Source: CSP1-5 sp964558395
GTDB taxonomy: Bacteria > Methylomirabilota > Methylomirabilia > Methylomirabilales > CSP1-5
Direction of reading: 5' to 3'
Assembly: GCA_964558395.1 (NCBI GenBank)
Contig: CAZLDS010000034.1
Location: forward strand, 1-29,431
DNA: 29,431 nt
The first letter of the stretch is position 1. Each line of letters starts with the position of its first letter. The notes beneath the pieces were generated by a model. The model was not told the origin of the DNA and ran no database searches. It worked only from the letters and a program-made list of their open reading frames with translations. This document shows, piece after piece, positions 5,732 to 13,847 of the stretch. A program made the position numbers and the translations under genes.

Positions 5732-6358
5732 CTACGCGACGCCCTCGGTCGCCGATCCGTCCGTATGGGCAGGCATGCCATGTAGGGCGACGATCTTCTC
5801 CTTTGGGATCTGGAACCCGTGCAACCGTTCAAGGAGGCTGTCACTCTCACTCAGGAGAGCCAACACGACCCAGTCAAAGCTCATCTCGGGGATTTCAGCA
5901 AGTGCGCGAACCTTGTGGCCCAAAAACGCTATCCCCGACCTCTCGTCATCCACGACGTGCTCGAGTGCGAGATCAAGTTCCCAGAGGACCAGCGCGGCAA
6001 TTTCGGCGACCTCGCCTGAACCGACTAAGAGAACCCGGCGCCCATCCATCCGCCGGAGGGGCAACAGCCGCTGTCGATACGTTCCCCGCAGGTTCATGTA
6101 ATAGGCCAGCGCGTATTCTATGTACTGGTAGGAGAGTCGGGTCTTCTCTGCCATGCCTTGTGGAGTCAGGAGATATCTGATCCGTGAGCGTTTGACGTTG
6201 ACGACCTCAATATATCCTTTCTTGGCCATCCGCCTAATGTACAGATTGGTCAGACCTAACGCCATACCCAGCTTCTTGGCCAAGGCGCGCTGCGTAATGC
6301 CTTCACTTTCGGAAATTTCCGTTAACAGTTCAAGCTCTCGTTTTCTCTGAACATCCAT
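5732..6358 (-). CDS. MarR-like winged-helix regulator fused to a Rossmann-like domain
   Basis: A 208-residue protein. Residues 1-70 form a winged helix-turn-helix (ELELLTEISESEGITQRALA, LGLTNLYIRRMAKKGYIEVV, then a wing with RIRYLLTPQG) like the MarR-type regulators found beside exopolysaccharide clusters. Residues from about 105 form a Rossmann-like fold: RRVLLVGSGEVAEIAALVL, then a second strand ALEHVVDDERSG. This resembles the nucleotide-sugar-binding N-domain of PglD or WbpM-type proteins. A plausible reading is a transcriptional regulator that senses a nucleotide or sugar nucleotide and controls the downstream polysaccharide operon; that is inference. The ATG at 6358 has only a weak ribosome binding site. 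Confidence 0.8.
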   Translation of the reverse strand: MDVQRKRELELLTEISESEGITQRALAKKLGMALGLTNLYIRRMAKKGYIEVVNVKRSRIRYLLTPQGMAEKTRLSYQYIEYALAYYMNLRGTYRQRLLPLRRMDGRRVLLVGSGEVAEIAALVLWELDLALEHVVDDERSGIAFLGHKVRALAEIPEMSFDWVVLALLSESDSLLERLHGFQIPKEKIVALHGMPAHTDGSATEGVA

Positions 6359-6700
6359 ACATTAACTCTTTGATTTCTCACAGCTATTCCGCTTCGGCCG
6401 TTGATCGTTCAACATTCGAACACCCAACGTAAACTCGTGTCAAGCACTATTTTTCAACGCCGTCTCCTCTTGCGCAGACCCCTTTTGGACTATTGAACTT
6501 CAGCCTGGGCGGGCACTTTAGCGTGTATGAGTCTGATCGGGGAATGAGCTCTTTATCACGTTTTTCGCAGTCCAGTCAGGCGCCCTCTACGAGTACTTTT
6601 CCTATGTGCGTCAGTTTTAAGGGAATAGGCGCGATATTCGTACCCGGTCGGCCCACACGACGGGGCCTCTCTTGGAGCGGTGCCGGGACTGCCTCCCAGA
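6359..6700. other. Intergenic region between kdsA and the regulator gene
   Basis: 342 bases with no supported gene. A short plus-strand frame beginning at 6493 runs into the kdsA 3' end and shows no recognisable motif. The region probably carries the promoter of the minus-strand regulator gene. No clear terminator hairpin was found for the kdsA end. Confidence 0.5.
6415..6443 (-). promoter_or_regulatory. Possible promoter of the winged-helix regulator gene
   Basis: On the minus strand a perfect TTGACA (6438-6443) is followed after 17 bases by TTCGAA, a poor -10 match. It lies about 57 bases upstream of the regulator's ATG. The -35 is convincing and the -10 is not. Confidence 0.3.
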
Positions 6701-7576
6701 TCAGGATATCAGCCCAGAATCCCCCTCTCGCACGGCTGCCGCAATCCGAAGAAGCTGCGTCAGAAGGCGCTCAAGCTTTCCTAGAGGCCACATAGTAGCC
6801 CCATCAGAAGGCGCCCGATCTGGATTCGGGTGTACCTCCATGAAGATTGCATCGCAGCCAGCCGCTACGGCGGCGCGGGCCAGATGCGGGACGTACTCCC
6901 GCAGGCCTCCCGAGGCTATACCAGCTCCCCCCGGAAGCTGGAGGCTGTGGGTTGCATCGAAGACGACCGGATACCCCAGGGCCCTTACAATCGGTAGATT
7001 TCGTATATCCACCACTAGATTGTTATACCCAAAGCTCGTTCCGCGCTCGGTGATCAGGAGCTGGTGATTACCAGTGGAGACTACCTTTTCTACTATCCGG
7101 GGAACCTCGCCTGGCGAAAGAAACTGTCCCTTCTTCACGTTAACGGCCCGGCGGCTCTGCCCCACGGCCAGAAGAAGGTCGGTTTGTCTACAGAGGAAAG
7201 CCGGGATCTGCAGCGCGTCCGCCACCTCAGCCACCGGGACCACCTGGGCAACTTCATGGACATCGGTGAGGACGGGCAGCCCGGTCTTTTCCCTCACGCG
7301 ACCGAGGATCTCAAGCCCTCGGTCGAGTCCCGGGCCCCGGAAGGACCGGAGGGACGTCCGGTTCGCCTTATCGTAGGACGACTTGAGAACGAGGGGGACC
7401 CCCAATTTCCCACACACTTCCTGGAGTTGCTCTGCGACCTGCAGCAGATGCTCCTCACCTTCGATGACGCAAGGCCCGGCGATGAGCGCGAGTGGATTGT
7501 TTGCCCCGACTCGGACGGGTCCCACCAACACCTCCCGCGTGGGCACCCCTACTCTGTCTTCGCTGAGATTACCCAC
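6701..7576 (-). CDS. kdsA: 3-deoxy-8-phosphooctulonate (Kdo-8-phosphate) synthase
   Basis: Condenses phosphoenolpyruvate with arabinose-5-phosphate to Kdo-8-phosphate, an early step of lipopolysaccharide inner-core synthesis. Recognisable by IAGPCVIEGEEH, KSSYDKANRTS, TDVHE, CRQTDLLLA, KKGQFLSP, ERGTSFGYNNLVVD and DATHSLQLPGG, with MEVHPNPD near the C-terminus; 291 residues, usual size. The start is GTG at 7576, preceded by AGGTGA, and no ATG is available near the N-terminus. It is last of the run rfaE1-kdsB-pyrG-kdsA, 78 bases after pyrG, the common pyrG-kdsA pairing. The later Kdo genes kdsD and kdsC are not in the window. Confidence 0.96.
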   Translation of the reverse strand: MGNLSEDRVGVPTREVLVGPVRVGANNPLALIAGPCVIEGEEHLLQVAEQLQEVCGKLGVPLVLKSSYDKANRTSLRSFRGPGLDRGLEILGRVREKTGLPVLTDVHEVAQVVPVAEVADALQIPAFLCRQTDLLLAVGQSRRAVNVKKGQFLSPGEVPRIVEKVVSTGNHQLLITERGTSFGYNNLVVDIRNLPIVRALGYPVVFDATHSLQLPGGAGIASGGLREYVPHLARAAVAAGCDAIFMEVHPNPDRAPSDGATMWPLGKLERLLTQLLRIAAAVREGDSGLIS

Positions 7577-7654
7577 TTTTCACCTGTTCCAAGACCTTCC
7601 ATCAAAAAACCCAGCTACCCCCGAAGGGAGAGCCGTGTACAAAAATCCCCATTC

Positions 7655-9259
7655 TCAGAGCCGGCTTTGGTGTTCCAGGGCGGCTCGAATAAAACCCCGG
7701 AAGAGAGGATGAGGATGTCTGGGGCGGGATTTGAACTCGGGATGAAACTGGCAGCCCACGAACCAGGGGTGATCGGCAAGTTCGATCATTTCCACAAGGC
7801 TACCGTCTGGAGAAATCCCGCTGATCACCAGCCCGTGGGCCTCCAAGAGATCGCGGTACTCGTTGTTCACCTCGTATCGATGTCGGTGCCGCTCGGAGAC
7901 TTCCTCATCCCTGTACGCGTCAAACGCCCTGGACCCCGGTCGCAGCCGACACGGATAGGCCCCGAGCCGCATACTGCCGCCGAGATTCGTAATCCCCCGC
8001 TGCTCAAGCATCAAGCTGATGACCGGGTGTGGGGTCTCGGGAACAAACTCGTGACTATTCGCCCCCTTCAAACCGCACACCTGGCGAGCAAACTCAATCA
8101 CGGCGCCCTGCATCCCGAGACAAATGCCGAAGAACGGAATTCCTTCTTCCCGGGCATATGTGGTCACCGCGATTTTGCCTTCGATACCTCGAACGCCGAA
8201 GCCCCCTGGGACCAGGACGCCCGCCACATCGTGAAGAAATTCCTTGGGGCCTTCTTGCTCAACGCGCTCTGCCTCCACTGCTTTGATCTCGACCCGACAA
8301 TCATTGGCGATCCCCCCGTGGGTGATCGCTTCGGTCAGACTCTTGTACGCATCCTTCAGCTCCAAATATTTGCCCACCACCGCAATGGAGGTCGCCGTAG
8401 ACGGATGGTGGATCCTCTGAAGGATCCGCTGCCATGGCTCGAGATTCTGTTCCTGAGCCTCAAGGTTCAGGATCTCCACGAGAATATTGTCCAATCCTTC
8501 ACTCGATAATACCAGCGGAACCTCATAGATGGAGGAGACATCCTTGGCGGTAATGACTGCTCGCTCCGACACGTTGCAAAAGAGGGCAATCTTTGCTTTG
8601 AGTTCTTTGGGAAGCATCCGGTCCGTCCGGCACAAGAGCACATCCGGCTGGATTCCAATCTCGAGTAGTTCCTTGACGCTATGCTGGGTCGGCTTGGACT
8701 TCAGCTCCCCGGCGGTCCCAATGTACGGCACGAGGGTGACGTGAACATAGGCAACGTTCTCTCGCCCAACATCACCCTTGAATTGACGGATGGCCTCAAG
8801 GAACGGAAGGCCCTCGATATCTCCTACCGTGCCTCCCACTTCCACAATCACCACATCTACACCCTTGCTCACGCGGATAATGGCCCGCTTAATCTCGTCC
8901 GTGATATGTGGAATGACCTGGACGGTTCCCCCAAGATAATCGCCCCGCCGCTCCTTCATGATCACATTGTAATAGACCTGTCCGGTCGTGACATTGTTGT
9001 CCCTGGTCAGATGGGCGTACGTGAACCGCTCATAATGGCCCAGGTCCAAATCGGTCTCTGAGCCGTCATCGGTCACGAAGACCTCTCCATGTTGGAAAGG
9101 ACTCATGGTCCCGGGATCCACGTTAATGTACGGGTCGAACTTGAGTAGGGAGACCTTGAGGCCCCGGCTCTCCATGAGCGATCCGATAGAGGCTGCCGCC
9201 AGCCCCTTTCCGAGGGACGACAACACTCCGCCGGTCACAAAAATGAAGTTTGGTGTCAT
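7655..9259 (-). CDS. pyrG: CTP synthase
   Basis: ATP- and glutamine-dependent amination of UTP to CTP; 534 residues, full length. The N-terminal synthetase domain begins FIFVTGGVLSSLGKG, with FDPYINVDPGTM, DLDLGHYERF and VEVGGTVGDIE. The C-terminal class I glutaminase has the nucleophile in FFGICLGMQG and the His-Glu pair in CQFHPEF. The ATG at 9259 starts at the normal family position. It lies 12 bases after kdsB and 78 before kdsA. CTP is consumed by KdsB to activate Kdo, which explains the clustering. Confidence 0.98.
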   Translation of the reverse strand: MTPNFIFVTGGVLSSLGKGLAAASIGSLMESRGLKVSLLKFDPYINVDPGTMSPFQHGEVFVTDDGSETDLDLGHYERFTYAHLTRDNNVTTGQVYYNVIMKERRGDYLGGTVQVIPHITDEIKRAIIRVSKGVDVVIVEVGGTVGDIEGLPFLEAIRQFKGDVGRENVAYVHVTLVPYIGTAGELKSKPTQHSVKELLEIGIQPDVLLCRTDRMLPKELKAKIALFCNVSERAVITAKDVSSIYEVPLVLSSEGLDNILVEILNLEAQEQNLEPWQRILQRIHHPSTATSIAVVGKYLELKDAYKSLTEAITHGGIANDCRVEIKAVEAERVEQEGPKEFLHDVAGVLVPGGFGVRGIEGKIAVTTYAREEGIPFFGICLGMQGAVIEFARQVCGLKGANSHEFVPETPHPVISLMLEQRGITNLGGSMRLGAYPCRLRPGSRAFDAYRDEEVSERHRHRYEVNNEYRDLLEAHGLVISGISPDGSLVEMIELADHPWFVGCQFHPEFKSRPRHPHPLFRGFIRAALEHQSRL

Positions 9260-9271
9260 TGCTCCTCCATG

Positions 9272-10090
9272 TTAGTCGTTACCCGCCGCCTGCAATATCT
9301 CTGCCGTTACCAGGTGCTCGATACGCTCAAGATCCTCCGGTGTATCCACACCAATACTATCGTATTTGGTCTCCACCACTCGAATCGCATACCCGTGCTC
9401 CAAGCCTCGAAGTTGCTCCAATTGTTCTCTCTTCTCCAAGGGTGTGGGGGCGAGCCGAGCAAACTCCAACAGAAAATCCCGTCGGTAGACGTAGAGGCCA
9501 ATGTGTTTATACCACAGTGTTTCAGGGCTGAGGGCTAAGGGCTGAGGGCCCTCCTCGCTTTCAACCCCTGGCCTCGGGCCTCGGGCCTCGGTGCTCAATC
9601 CTCGGTAGTAGGGGATGGGGGCGCGGGAGAAATACAGGGCGAATCCCCGACGGTCCCGAACGACCTTGACCACATGGGGGCTCCGCCATTCGTCCTCGGA
9701 TTCAATGCGACGGCACAGCGTCCCCATGACCAGGTCTGATTCCACAAAAAAGGGGGCAACCGCCTCATCGATCATGGCCGGTTCGATGAGGGGTTCGTCC
9801 CCCTGAATATTGACGACAAGTTCGGATGAGAGAGAGACAGCGACTTCGGCGACTCGGTCTGTCCCGGAAGGATGATGCACCCCTGTGAGCTGGACCTCCC
9901 CGTCGAACGCCACTACCGCATCGCGAATCCGGAGGTCATCGGTTGCCACCACCACCCGTCCCAATGTTTTGCTTCGACGCGCCCGCTCATACACGTGTTG
10001 AATTACGGGTCGTCCACAGAGACTAGCCAGCGCTTTGCCGGGGAATCGGGAGGAGGCGTAGCGGGCCGGGATGACCCCCACCGCCTTCAC
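9272..10090 (-). CDS. kdsB: CMP-Kdo synthetase (3-deoxy-manno-octulosonate cytidylyltransferase)
   Basis: Activates Kdo with CTP to CMP-Kdo for lipid A glycosylation. The nucleotide-binding N-terminus VIPARYASSRFPGKAL is intact, followed by VVVATDD, HPSGTDRVAE, VNIQGDEP and SRAPIPY; the C-terminal part carries KHIGLYVYRRDFL and YDSIGVDTPEDLE. At 272 residues it is about 15-25 longer than usual. The excess is a Gly/Pro/Glu-rich stretch (about residues 163-190) between PIPYYRG and WYKHIGLY, encoded by a GGGCTGAGG / CCTCGGG repeat. The start ATG at 10090 is four bases after the rfaE1 stop, implying translational coupling. Confidence 0.96.
   Translation of the reverse strand: MKAVGVIPARYASSRFPGKALASLCGRPVIQHVYERARRSKTLGRVVVATDDLRIRDAVVAFDGEVQLTGVHHPSGTDRVAEVAVSLSSELVVNIQGDEPLIEPAMIDEAVAPFFVESDLVMGTLCRRIESEDEWRSPHVVKVVRDRRGFALYFSRAPIPYYRGLSTEARGPRPGVESEEGPQPLALSPETLWYKHIGLYVYRRDFLLEFARLAPTPLEKREQLEQLRGLEHGYAIRVVETKYDSIGVDTPEDLERIEHLVTAEILQAAGND
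9520..9605. repeat. Short-period repeat inserted in frame in kdsB
   Basis: The plus strand holds CAGGGCTGAGGGCTAAGGG and then CTGAGGGCC, followed after a short gap by CCTCGGG, CCTCGGG and CCTCGG: two neighbouring near-tandem repeats. They encode the extra linker residues before WYKHIGLY. The reading frame is intact and the flanking catalytic segments are normal. Confidence 0.6.
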
Positions 10091-10094
10091 AATC

Positions 10095-11090
10095 CTATTC
10101 CTCCTTTCGCATCAAGGATCGCCTGAGCTCTGCCAAACTCACTGTTGCGGTCCCTCGCTTGCCTACCACCACGCCCGCAGCATAGTTGGAAATTTCAGCC
10201 GCCTCAACCATCGTGGCCTTGGAACCCAGGGCAAGGGCCACGGCCCCCACCACCGTGTCTCCAGCTCCTGTCACATCGAACACCTCTTTTGCCACGGCCG
10301 GGATGTGGCTTACACGCCCGTCTGCCTCAAAAAGCGACATCCCCTTCCCACCGCGCGTAACAAGTACCGCCTGGGCCTGCAGCACATCGACGAGATGCTG
10401 CCCCGCCGCGACCACGTCTTCTTCGTTCCTGAGGGGATGTCCCCACGCTGCTGCCGCTTCTCGGTGGTTGGGGGTCAGAACGGTAACTTGGCGGTACAGC
10501 CCAAAATGATTAATCTTTGGGTCCACGACCGTGAGCACGCCGCGAGTGCGCGCCAAGGGGAGAACCTCTTTCAGGAGTCGGCCGCTCACGACGCCCTTTC
10601 CGTAGTCAGAGATAATCAGGGCATCCACATGGGCCAGCCGATCTTGGACGAGTTCCTCAATCCTCCCGCACATTTCGTCGTCTAACTCATTGGTTAATTC
10701 TCTGTCAAACCTTACCATATGGTGGCCCCGGGCGACAACCCGGGTCTTCATGGTTGTCCTCCGGGAACGATCGACCACAATACCGTCCGTGTTGACGCCG
10801 ATCTGCTCAATCTCCTGAATCAACCGAGCTCCCAGCGCATCGGCACCGACCACCCCGACCAGATCCGCCTGGCCCCCTAGGGCCCGGACGTTCGCCACCA
10901 CATTCGCCGCACCTCCGAGACGAACACTCTCCTCCTCCACCTCTAGGACGGGCACCGGCGCCTCCGGGGAGATCCGCGATACGGTCCCCGAGATGTACTC
11001 ATCAACCATAATGTCCCCGAAGATCAAGATCTTCCGCCGGGGAAATTGGGTCAATAGCTCATCAAAAGGAATGGACATCTGCCGTTCCAT
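10095..11090 (-). CDS. rfaE1: D-glycero-beta-D-manno-heptose-7-phosphate kinase
   Basis: Ribokinase/PfkB-family kinase that phosphorylates heptose-7-phosphate at C1 in ADP-heptose synthesis. Diagnostic segments are ILIFGDIMVDEYISGTVSRI, APVPVLEVEEE, RLGGAANVVANVRALGG, IISDYGKGVVS, VDPK, LTPNHREA and the PfkB anion-hole motif DVTGAGDT. Only the kinase domain is present; the adenylyltransferase half of a fused HldE is absent. The ATG at 11090 is chosen for its GAGAGG a few bases upstream; a TTG at 11102 and an ATG at 11078 are alternatives. It is followed by kdsB four bases later and preceded by the flavoprotein gene 32 bases upstream, forming one operon. Confidence 0.95.
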   Translation of the reverse strand: MERQMSIPFDELLTQFPRRKILIFGDIMVDEYISGTVSRISPEAPVPVLEVEEESVRLGGAANVVANVRALGGQADLVGVVGADALGARLIQEIEQIGVNTDGIVVDRSRRTTMKTRVVARGHHMVRFDRELTNELDDEMCGRIEELVQDRLAHVDALIISDYGKGVVSGRLLKEVLPLARTRGVLTVVDPKINHFGLYRQVTVLTPNHREAAAAWGHPLRNEEDVVAAGQHLVDVLQAQAVLVTRGGKGMSLFEADGRVSHIPAVAKEVFDVTGAGDTVVGAVALALGSKATMVEAAEISNYAAGVVVGKRGTATVSLAELRRSLMRKEE

Positions 11091-11122
11091 CGGGCCTCTC
11101 AATTCATCTCAGCTCCGGCCCC

Positions 11123-12304
11123 TCACGAAGGTGATATCCGGCGAAAACAACTCCAGACCAATTGGAGAAAGACATTTGAGCGGCACAGGGCGAGAATGAA
11201 TTTCCGATGCCGCTCAAAATCTGCCCATCGCTTCACGAGTTCGGGGAGGTCGGTCTCATGGTAGGCTCGGATGAGCCGGTCAATTTGCTCGTCTGAAAGC
11301 ATCCCGCCCACTCGCCGGAAAAAGGATCCGACGCGAAGTTCGACGCCGATCTCCTGTCGCCACTGTCGCTCGTACTCTCCTAACCTCTTCGCGCTCAGGT
11401 CACCAAGACGGAATGCCCCGTCCAATGTTGCCGCTGCCACATCGCCGCAGAGTATACCGTACGATATCCCGCCCCCCGTCGTTACTTTCACTTGTCCGGC
11501 TGCATCCCCTACCAAGAGAATCCGATCCAAGAAGCTCCGCGAGGCATTGGCTATGGGAATCGCCTTTTGCTTGATGTAACCAGGCTGCTGGCGGATCCGA
11601 GACCCGATAGACGGATGCTGAAGGAAGCGTTTAAGGGAGTCGACTGCTCCTGCACCATTACAGACCCCAAGCCGGGCCGACGGGCCAGCCGGAATAGCCC
11701 ACGCGAAGCTTCCAGGGACGACCTCCCGCCCCAGATAGACCTCCACCCGATCCAAACCCTCCATTTCCACCTCAGCCTGTGCCGCCTGCAGAAATGCCGA
11801 AGGCCGCTGCAATCCTAAGCTCTGAAGCAGGCCGTAGCGGACACCGGTGGCCAAGATGACCGCCCGCGCCTTCAGGGTCATCGGGGCCTTGTCACCCTCC
11901 GGTCCTCGCTGGACTGTCGCCACCTTTACATGATCGTCTCCGTACTCCAGACCGACGCACCGGACTCCCAGCAGGTAATTTGCACCATAACTCAGGGCTC
12001 GTTGAGCCATGGTCTGATCGAACTCACATCGGCGTACGACATAGGCCATGACTCGGCCGGCCCCGACTGTCGCGGAGCTGTTCTTGGGCGAGAAAAAGGT
12101 GGCAGAATCAAATCCCCTGATGATTGAGGCCCGGGGAAGGTCAAATCGGTCGAAGGCCTCTGCCCCGATGAGGCCTGAACAGGTGGTTGGCACACCGATC
12201 TGCGGGTGTTCCTCAAGGACAAGGATCGTATATCCCCGGCAGGCCAAGCTTGCCGCTGACTGGCTCCCTGCCGGCCCCGCCCCCACCACGATCACATCGT
12301 GCAT
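11123..12304 (-). CDS. FAD-dependent oxidoreductase of the geranylgeranyl reductase family
   Basis: A 393-residue flavoprotein with an N-terminal FAD-binding motif VVGAGPAGSQSA, the internal AVILATG strand, and the second FAD motif LLVGDAAGQVKVTTGGGISY, near-identical to the geranylgeranyl reductase hallmark. A pre-FAD segment GVPTTCSGLIG supplies the family's cysteine region. Family members saturate isoprenoid double bonds, such as geranylgeranyl chains of lipids, quinones or polyprenols. In a Gram-negative envelope operon, reduction of a polyprenyl carrier or quinone side chain is plausible but unproven. It is the first gene of the rfaE1-kdsB-pyrG-kdsA run. Confidence 0.88.
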   Translation of the reverse strand: MHDVIVVGAGPAGSQSAASLACRGYTILVLEEHPQIGVPTTCSGLIGAEAFDRFDLPRASIIRGFDSATFFSPKNSSATVGAGRVMAYVVRRCEFDQTMAQRALSYGANYLLGVRCVGLEYGDDHVKVATVQRGPEGDKAPMTLKARAVILATGVRYGLLQSLGLQRPSAFLQAAQAEVEMEGLDRVEVYLGREVVPGSFAWAIPAGPSARLGVCNGAGAVDSLKRFLQHPSIGSRIRQQPGYIKQKAIPIANASRSFLDRILLVGDAAGQVKVTTGGGISYGILCGDVAAATLDGAFRLGDLSAKRLGEYERQWRQEIGVELRVGSFFRRVGGMLSDEQIDRLIRAYHETDLPELVKRWADFERHRKFILALCRSNVFLQLVWSCFRRISPS

Positions 12305-12400
12305 AGAGGCCCCTCTGCCACATCCGTTTTCTTCGAGACTCGGGGACCCTATTCCTTTGGCTCGCTCTGTGCTTCCACCTTCCCGTGAACAAGACGTTTA

Positions 12401-12429
12401 ACAGTACCCGGTAAGCCCCTGGGCGTCAA
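12401..12429 (-). promoter_or_regulatory. Possible promoter for the flavoprotein-rfaE1-kdsB-pyrG-kdsA run
   Basis: On the minus strand TTGACG (12424-12429) and TACTGT (12401-12406) are separated by exactly 17 bases. They lie in the 158-base gap between lgt and the flavoprotein gene, about 97 bases before its ATG. The -35 matches consensus at 5 of 6; the -10 match is only moderate. Confidence 0.35.
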
Positions 12430-12462
12430 CTAGAAATCGAGCATGGGGGAAGGGATAGATGA

Positions 12463-13251
12463 CTAGGTACTGCCACGACTCGAGTGAGTAAGCAGCCACC
12501 AGAGTCCACCGACCGAACACAAGATCAGGAGGACGCTCACCACCTGAGCGACCCGGAATGGCCCCAACATCAGGCTATCGATTCTGAGGCCTTCAATGAA
12601 AAATCGGCCGAAAGAATACAACCCTAAGTAGCTGAGAAATAACGCACCCGGGTAAGACTGTAGCCGTTTCCGGAGCACGAAGAAGAGCAACACGAAGACA
12701 GCCAGATCCCACAGAGACTCATAGAGAAAAGTCGGGTGGAAATATTCATGCTCGGCCAGATGTGGTGGCCGGTGATTTGGAGAGATGTAAAGCTTCCAGG
12801 GCAGATCCGTGGGGGTCCCAAAGGCTTCCTGATTGAAGAAGTTTCCCCATCGCCCAATGGCCTGTCCCAGAGCGATGGGTGGAGCGATGATGTCTAGATA
12901 CGTAAAGACAGGAAGGTTTCGACGCCAGGCCAGAAAGCCTCCAACGGAGACCCCGGCGATCAGTCCGCCGTGAATCGCCAGCCCACCCTCCCATACCGCC
13001 ACGATTTTCCACGGATTGGAGCCGTAATAATCCCAGTTAAAGAGCACATAATAGAGCCGGGCTCCCACGAGGGCGGCAATGATGGCGACCATTACTAGAT
13101 TGATGAGTTGGTCGGGGTCCTCTCCCCGGCGCCGGCCCTCCTTTTGGGCAAGCAAGGTTCCGATCAACACGGCCGTGGCAATGAGGAGGCCGTACCATCG
13201 AATCTCAACCGGCCCTAGCTGGATTGCAACGGATCCCGGTGATGCAAACAT
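12463..13251 (-). CDS. lgt: Prolipoprotein diacylglyceryl transferase
   Basis: Inner-membrane enzyme that transfers diacylglycerol from phosphatidylglycerol to the lipobox cysteine of prolipoproteins. The Lgt signature GRWGNFFNQEAFG is intact, together with IRWYGLL near the N-terminus, GLAIHGGLIAG and HPTFLYESLWDL; about seven hydrophobic segments; 262 residues. The ATG at 13251 (MFASPGSVAIQLGPVEIRWY) is chosen because the longer frame upstream adds 29 residues with no family counterpart. A weak GAGG sits seven bases before it. The next gene downstream on the same strand, the flavoprotein gene, probably has its own promoter. Confidence 0.96.
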   Translation of the reverse strand: MFASPGSVAIQLGPVEIRWYGLLIATAVLIGTLLAQKEGRRRGEDPDQLINLVMVAIIAALVGARLYYVLFNWDYYGSNPWKIVAVWEGGLAIHGGLIAGVSVGGFLAWRRNLPVFTYLDIIAPPIALGQAIGRWGNFFNQEAFGTPTDLPWKLYISPNHRPPHLAEHEYFHPTFLYESLWDLAVFVLLFFVLRKRLQSYPGALFLSYLGLYSFGRFFIEGLRIDSLMLGPFRVAQVVSVLLILCSVGGLWWLLTHSSRGST

Positions 13252-13297
13252 CTCAAGCCTCAGCCAACTCCCCTCACGCCGCTGTAAAGTACTCCCC

Positions 13298-13483
13298 TCA
13301 CCGTATACTAAAGGCCGCCTGCAGCAATGGCAGGACAACCGAGATCAGGAAAGGGGCGACAAGCCTGCACGTCAACCATCTCCTGTCAAGCCCCAGTCCC
13401 CCCAACGTCAGCACCGGCGTGAAGGCGATCGCGAACAGCACAAATGTGATCAAAGCCCCGCCGAGATACCAGCGAAACTGGCA
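13298..13483 (-). pseudogene. Start-less hydrophobic reading frame upstream of lgt
   Basis: A minus-strand frame of 61 codons, closed by TAA just before 13483 and by TGA at 13298. It has no ATG near its beginning but is strikingly membrane-like: CQFRWYLGGALITFVLFAIA, FTPVLTLGGLGLD, then CRLVAPFLISVVLPLLQAAF. Two transmembrane helices are predicted by eye. It may be the tail of a decayed membrane protein or a small gene using a rare start (GTG or TTG inside). I do not recognise the family. The alternative is chance hydrophobicity of non-coding DNA. Confidence 0.3.
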
Positions 13484-13574
13484 TTACATGGGCCTCGTGC
13501 AGCTTCCATAAGGTGAGTTGTCCGGTCTCGATAGAATAGCAGAACAGTGTCACCACTCACCAAAAGGCAGCCTT

Positions 13575-13847
13575 TTAGTCGGCATGGGCGGTTCTCTTTG
13601 CCCGCCAGATGAGATACAAGTTCCGGCTGTAAATAAACAAACCAGCGCTCTGCCCGACGATGAAGACAGGATCCTGGAGCTGTATCGCATAGAGCAAAAG
13701 GAGGCCGGACCCTATCATGCTCAGGTGCCAAAACGAAATGGGGACCACACTTTTTCCGGCTCTTTCACTTGCGATCCATTGAACGAGAAATCTTGCAGAA
13801 AACAATGCTTGGGCCGAAAAACCTAGACCGAGCCAAAACGTGCTCAT
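13575..13847 (-). CDS. Lipid-A-disaccharide-synthase N-terminal-domain (LAB_N) membrane protein
   Basis: A 90-residue protein with three hydrophobic segments. The features GLGFSAQALFSARFLVQWI, SERAGKSVVPISFWHLSMIG and the terminal LIWR are those of the stand-alone LAB_N domain, a small SWEET/PQ-loop-like membrane module otherwise found fused to lipid A disaccharide synthase. Its molecular role is not settled. It is repeatedly found next to dolichyl-phosphate-sugar-synthase-like GT2 and GT39 genes, as here. Its ATG overlaps the stop codon of the GT2 gene in an ATGA arrangement, so the two are translationally coupled and probably act in one pathway. Confidence 0.88.
   Translation of the reverse strand: MSTFWLGLGFSAQALFSARFLVQWIASERAGKSVVPISFWHLSMIGSGLLLLYAIQLQDPVFIVGQSAGLFIYSRNLYLIWRAKRTAHAD

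Noticed and set aside
7064..8509. 481-codon plus-strand open frame
   Set aside because: It lies antisense to kdsA and pyrG, whose catalytic motifs are complete on the minus strand; its translation shows no recognisable family.
13563..13577. AAAAGGC-A-GCCTTTT palindrome at the LAB_N stop as a terminator
   Set aside because: The stem is short with A/T at its base and almost no loop; no proper U-tract follows on the minus strand.
13450..13731. 93-codon minus-strand frame
   Set aside because: Overlaps the LAB_N gene out of frame; composition looks random.
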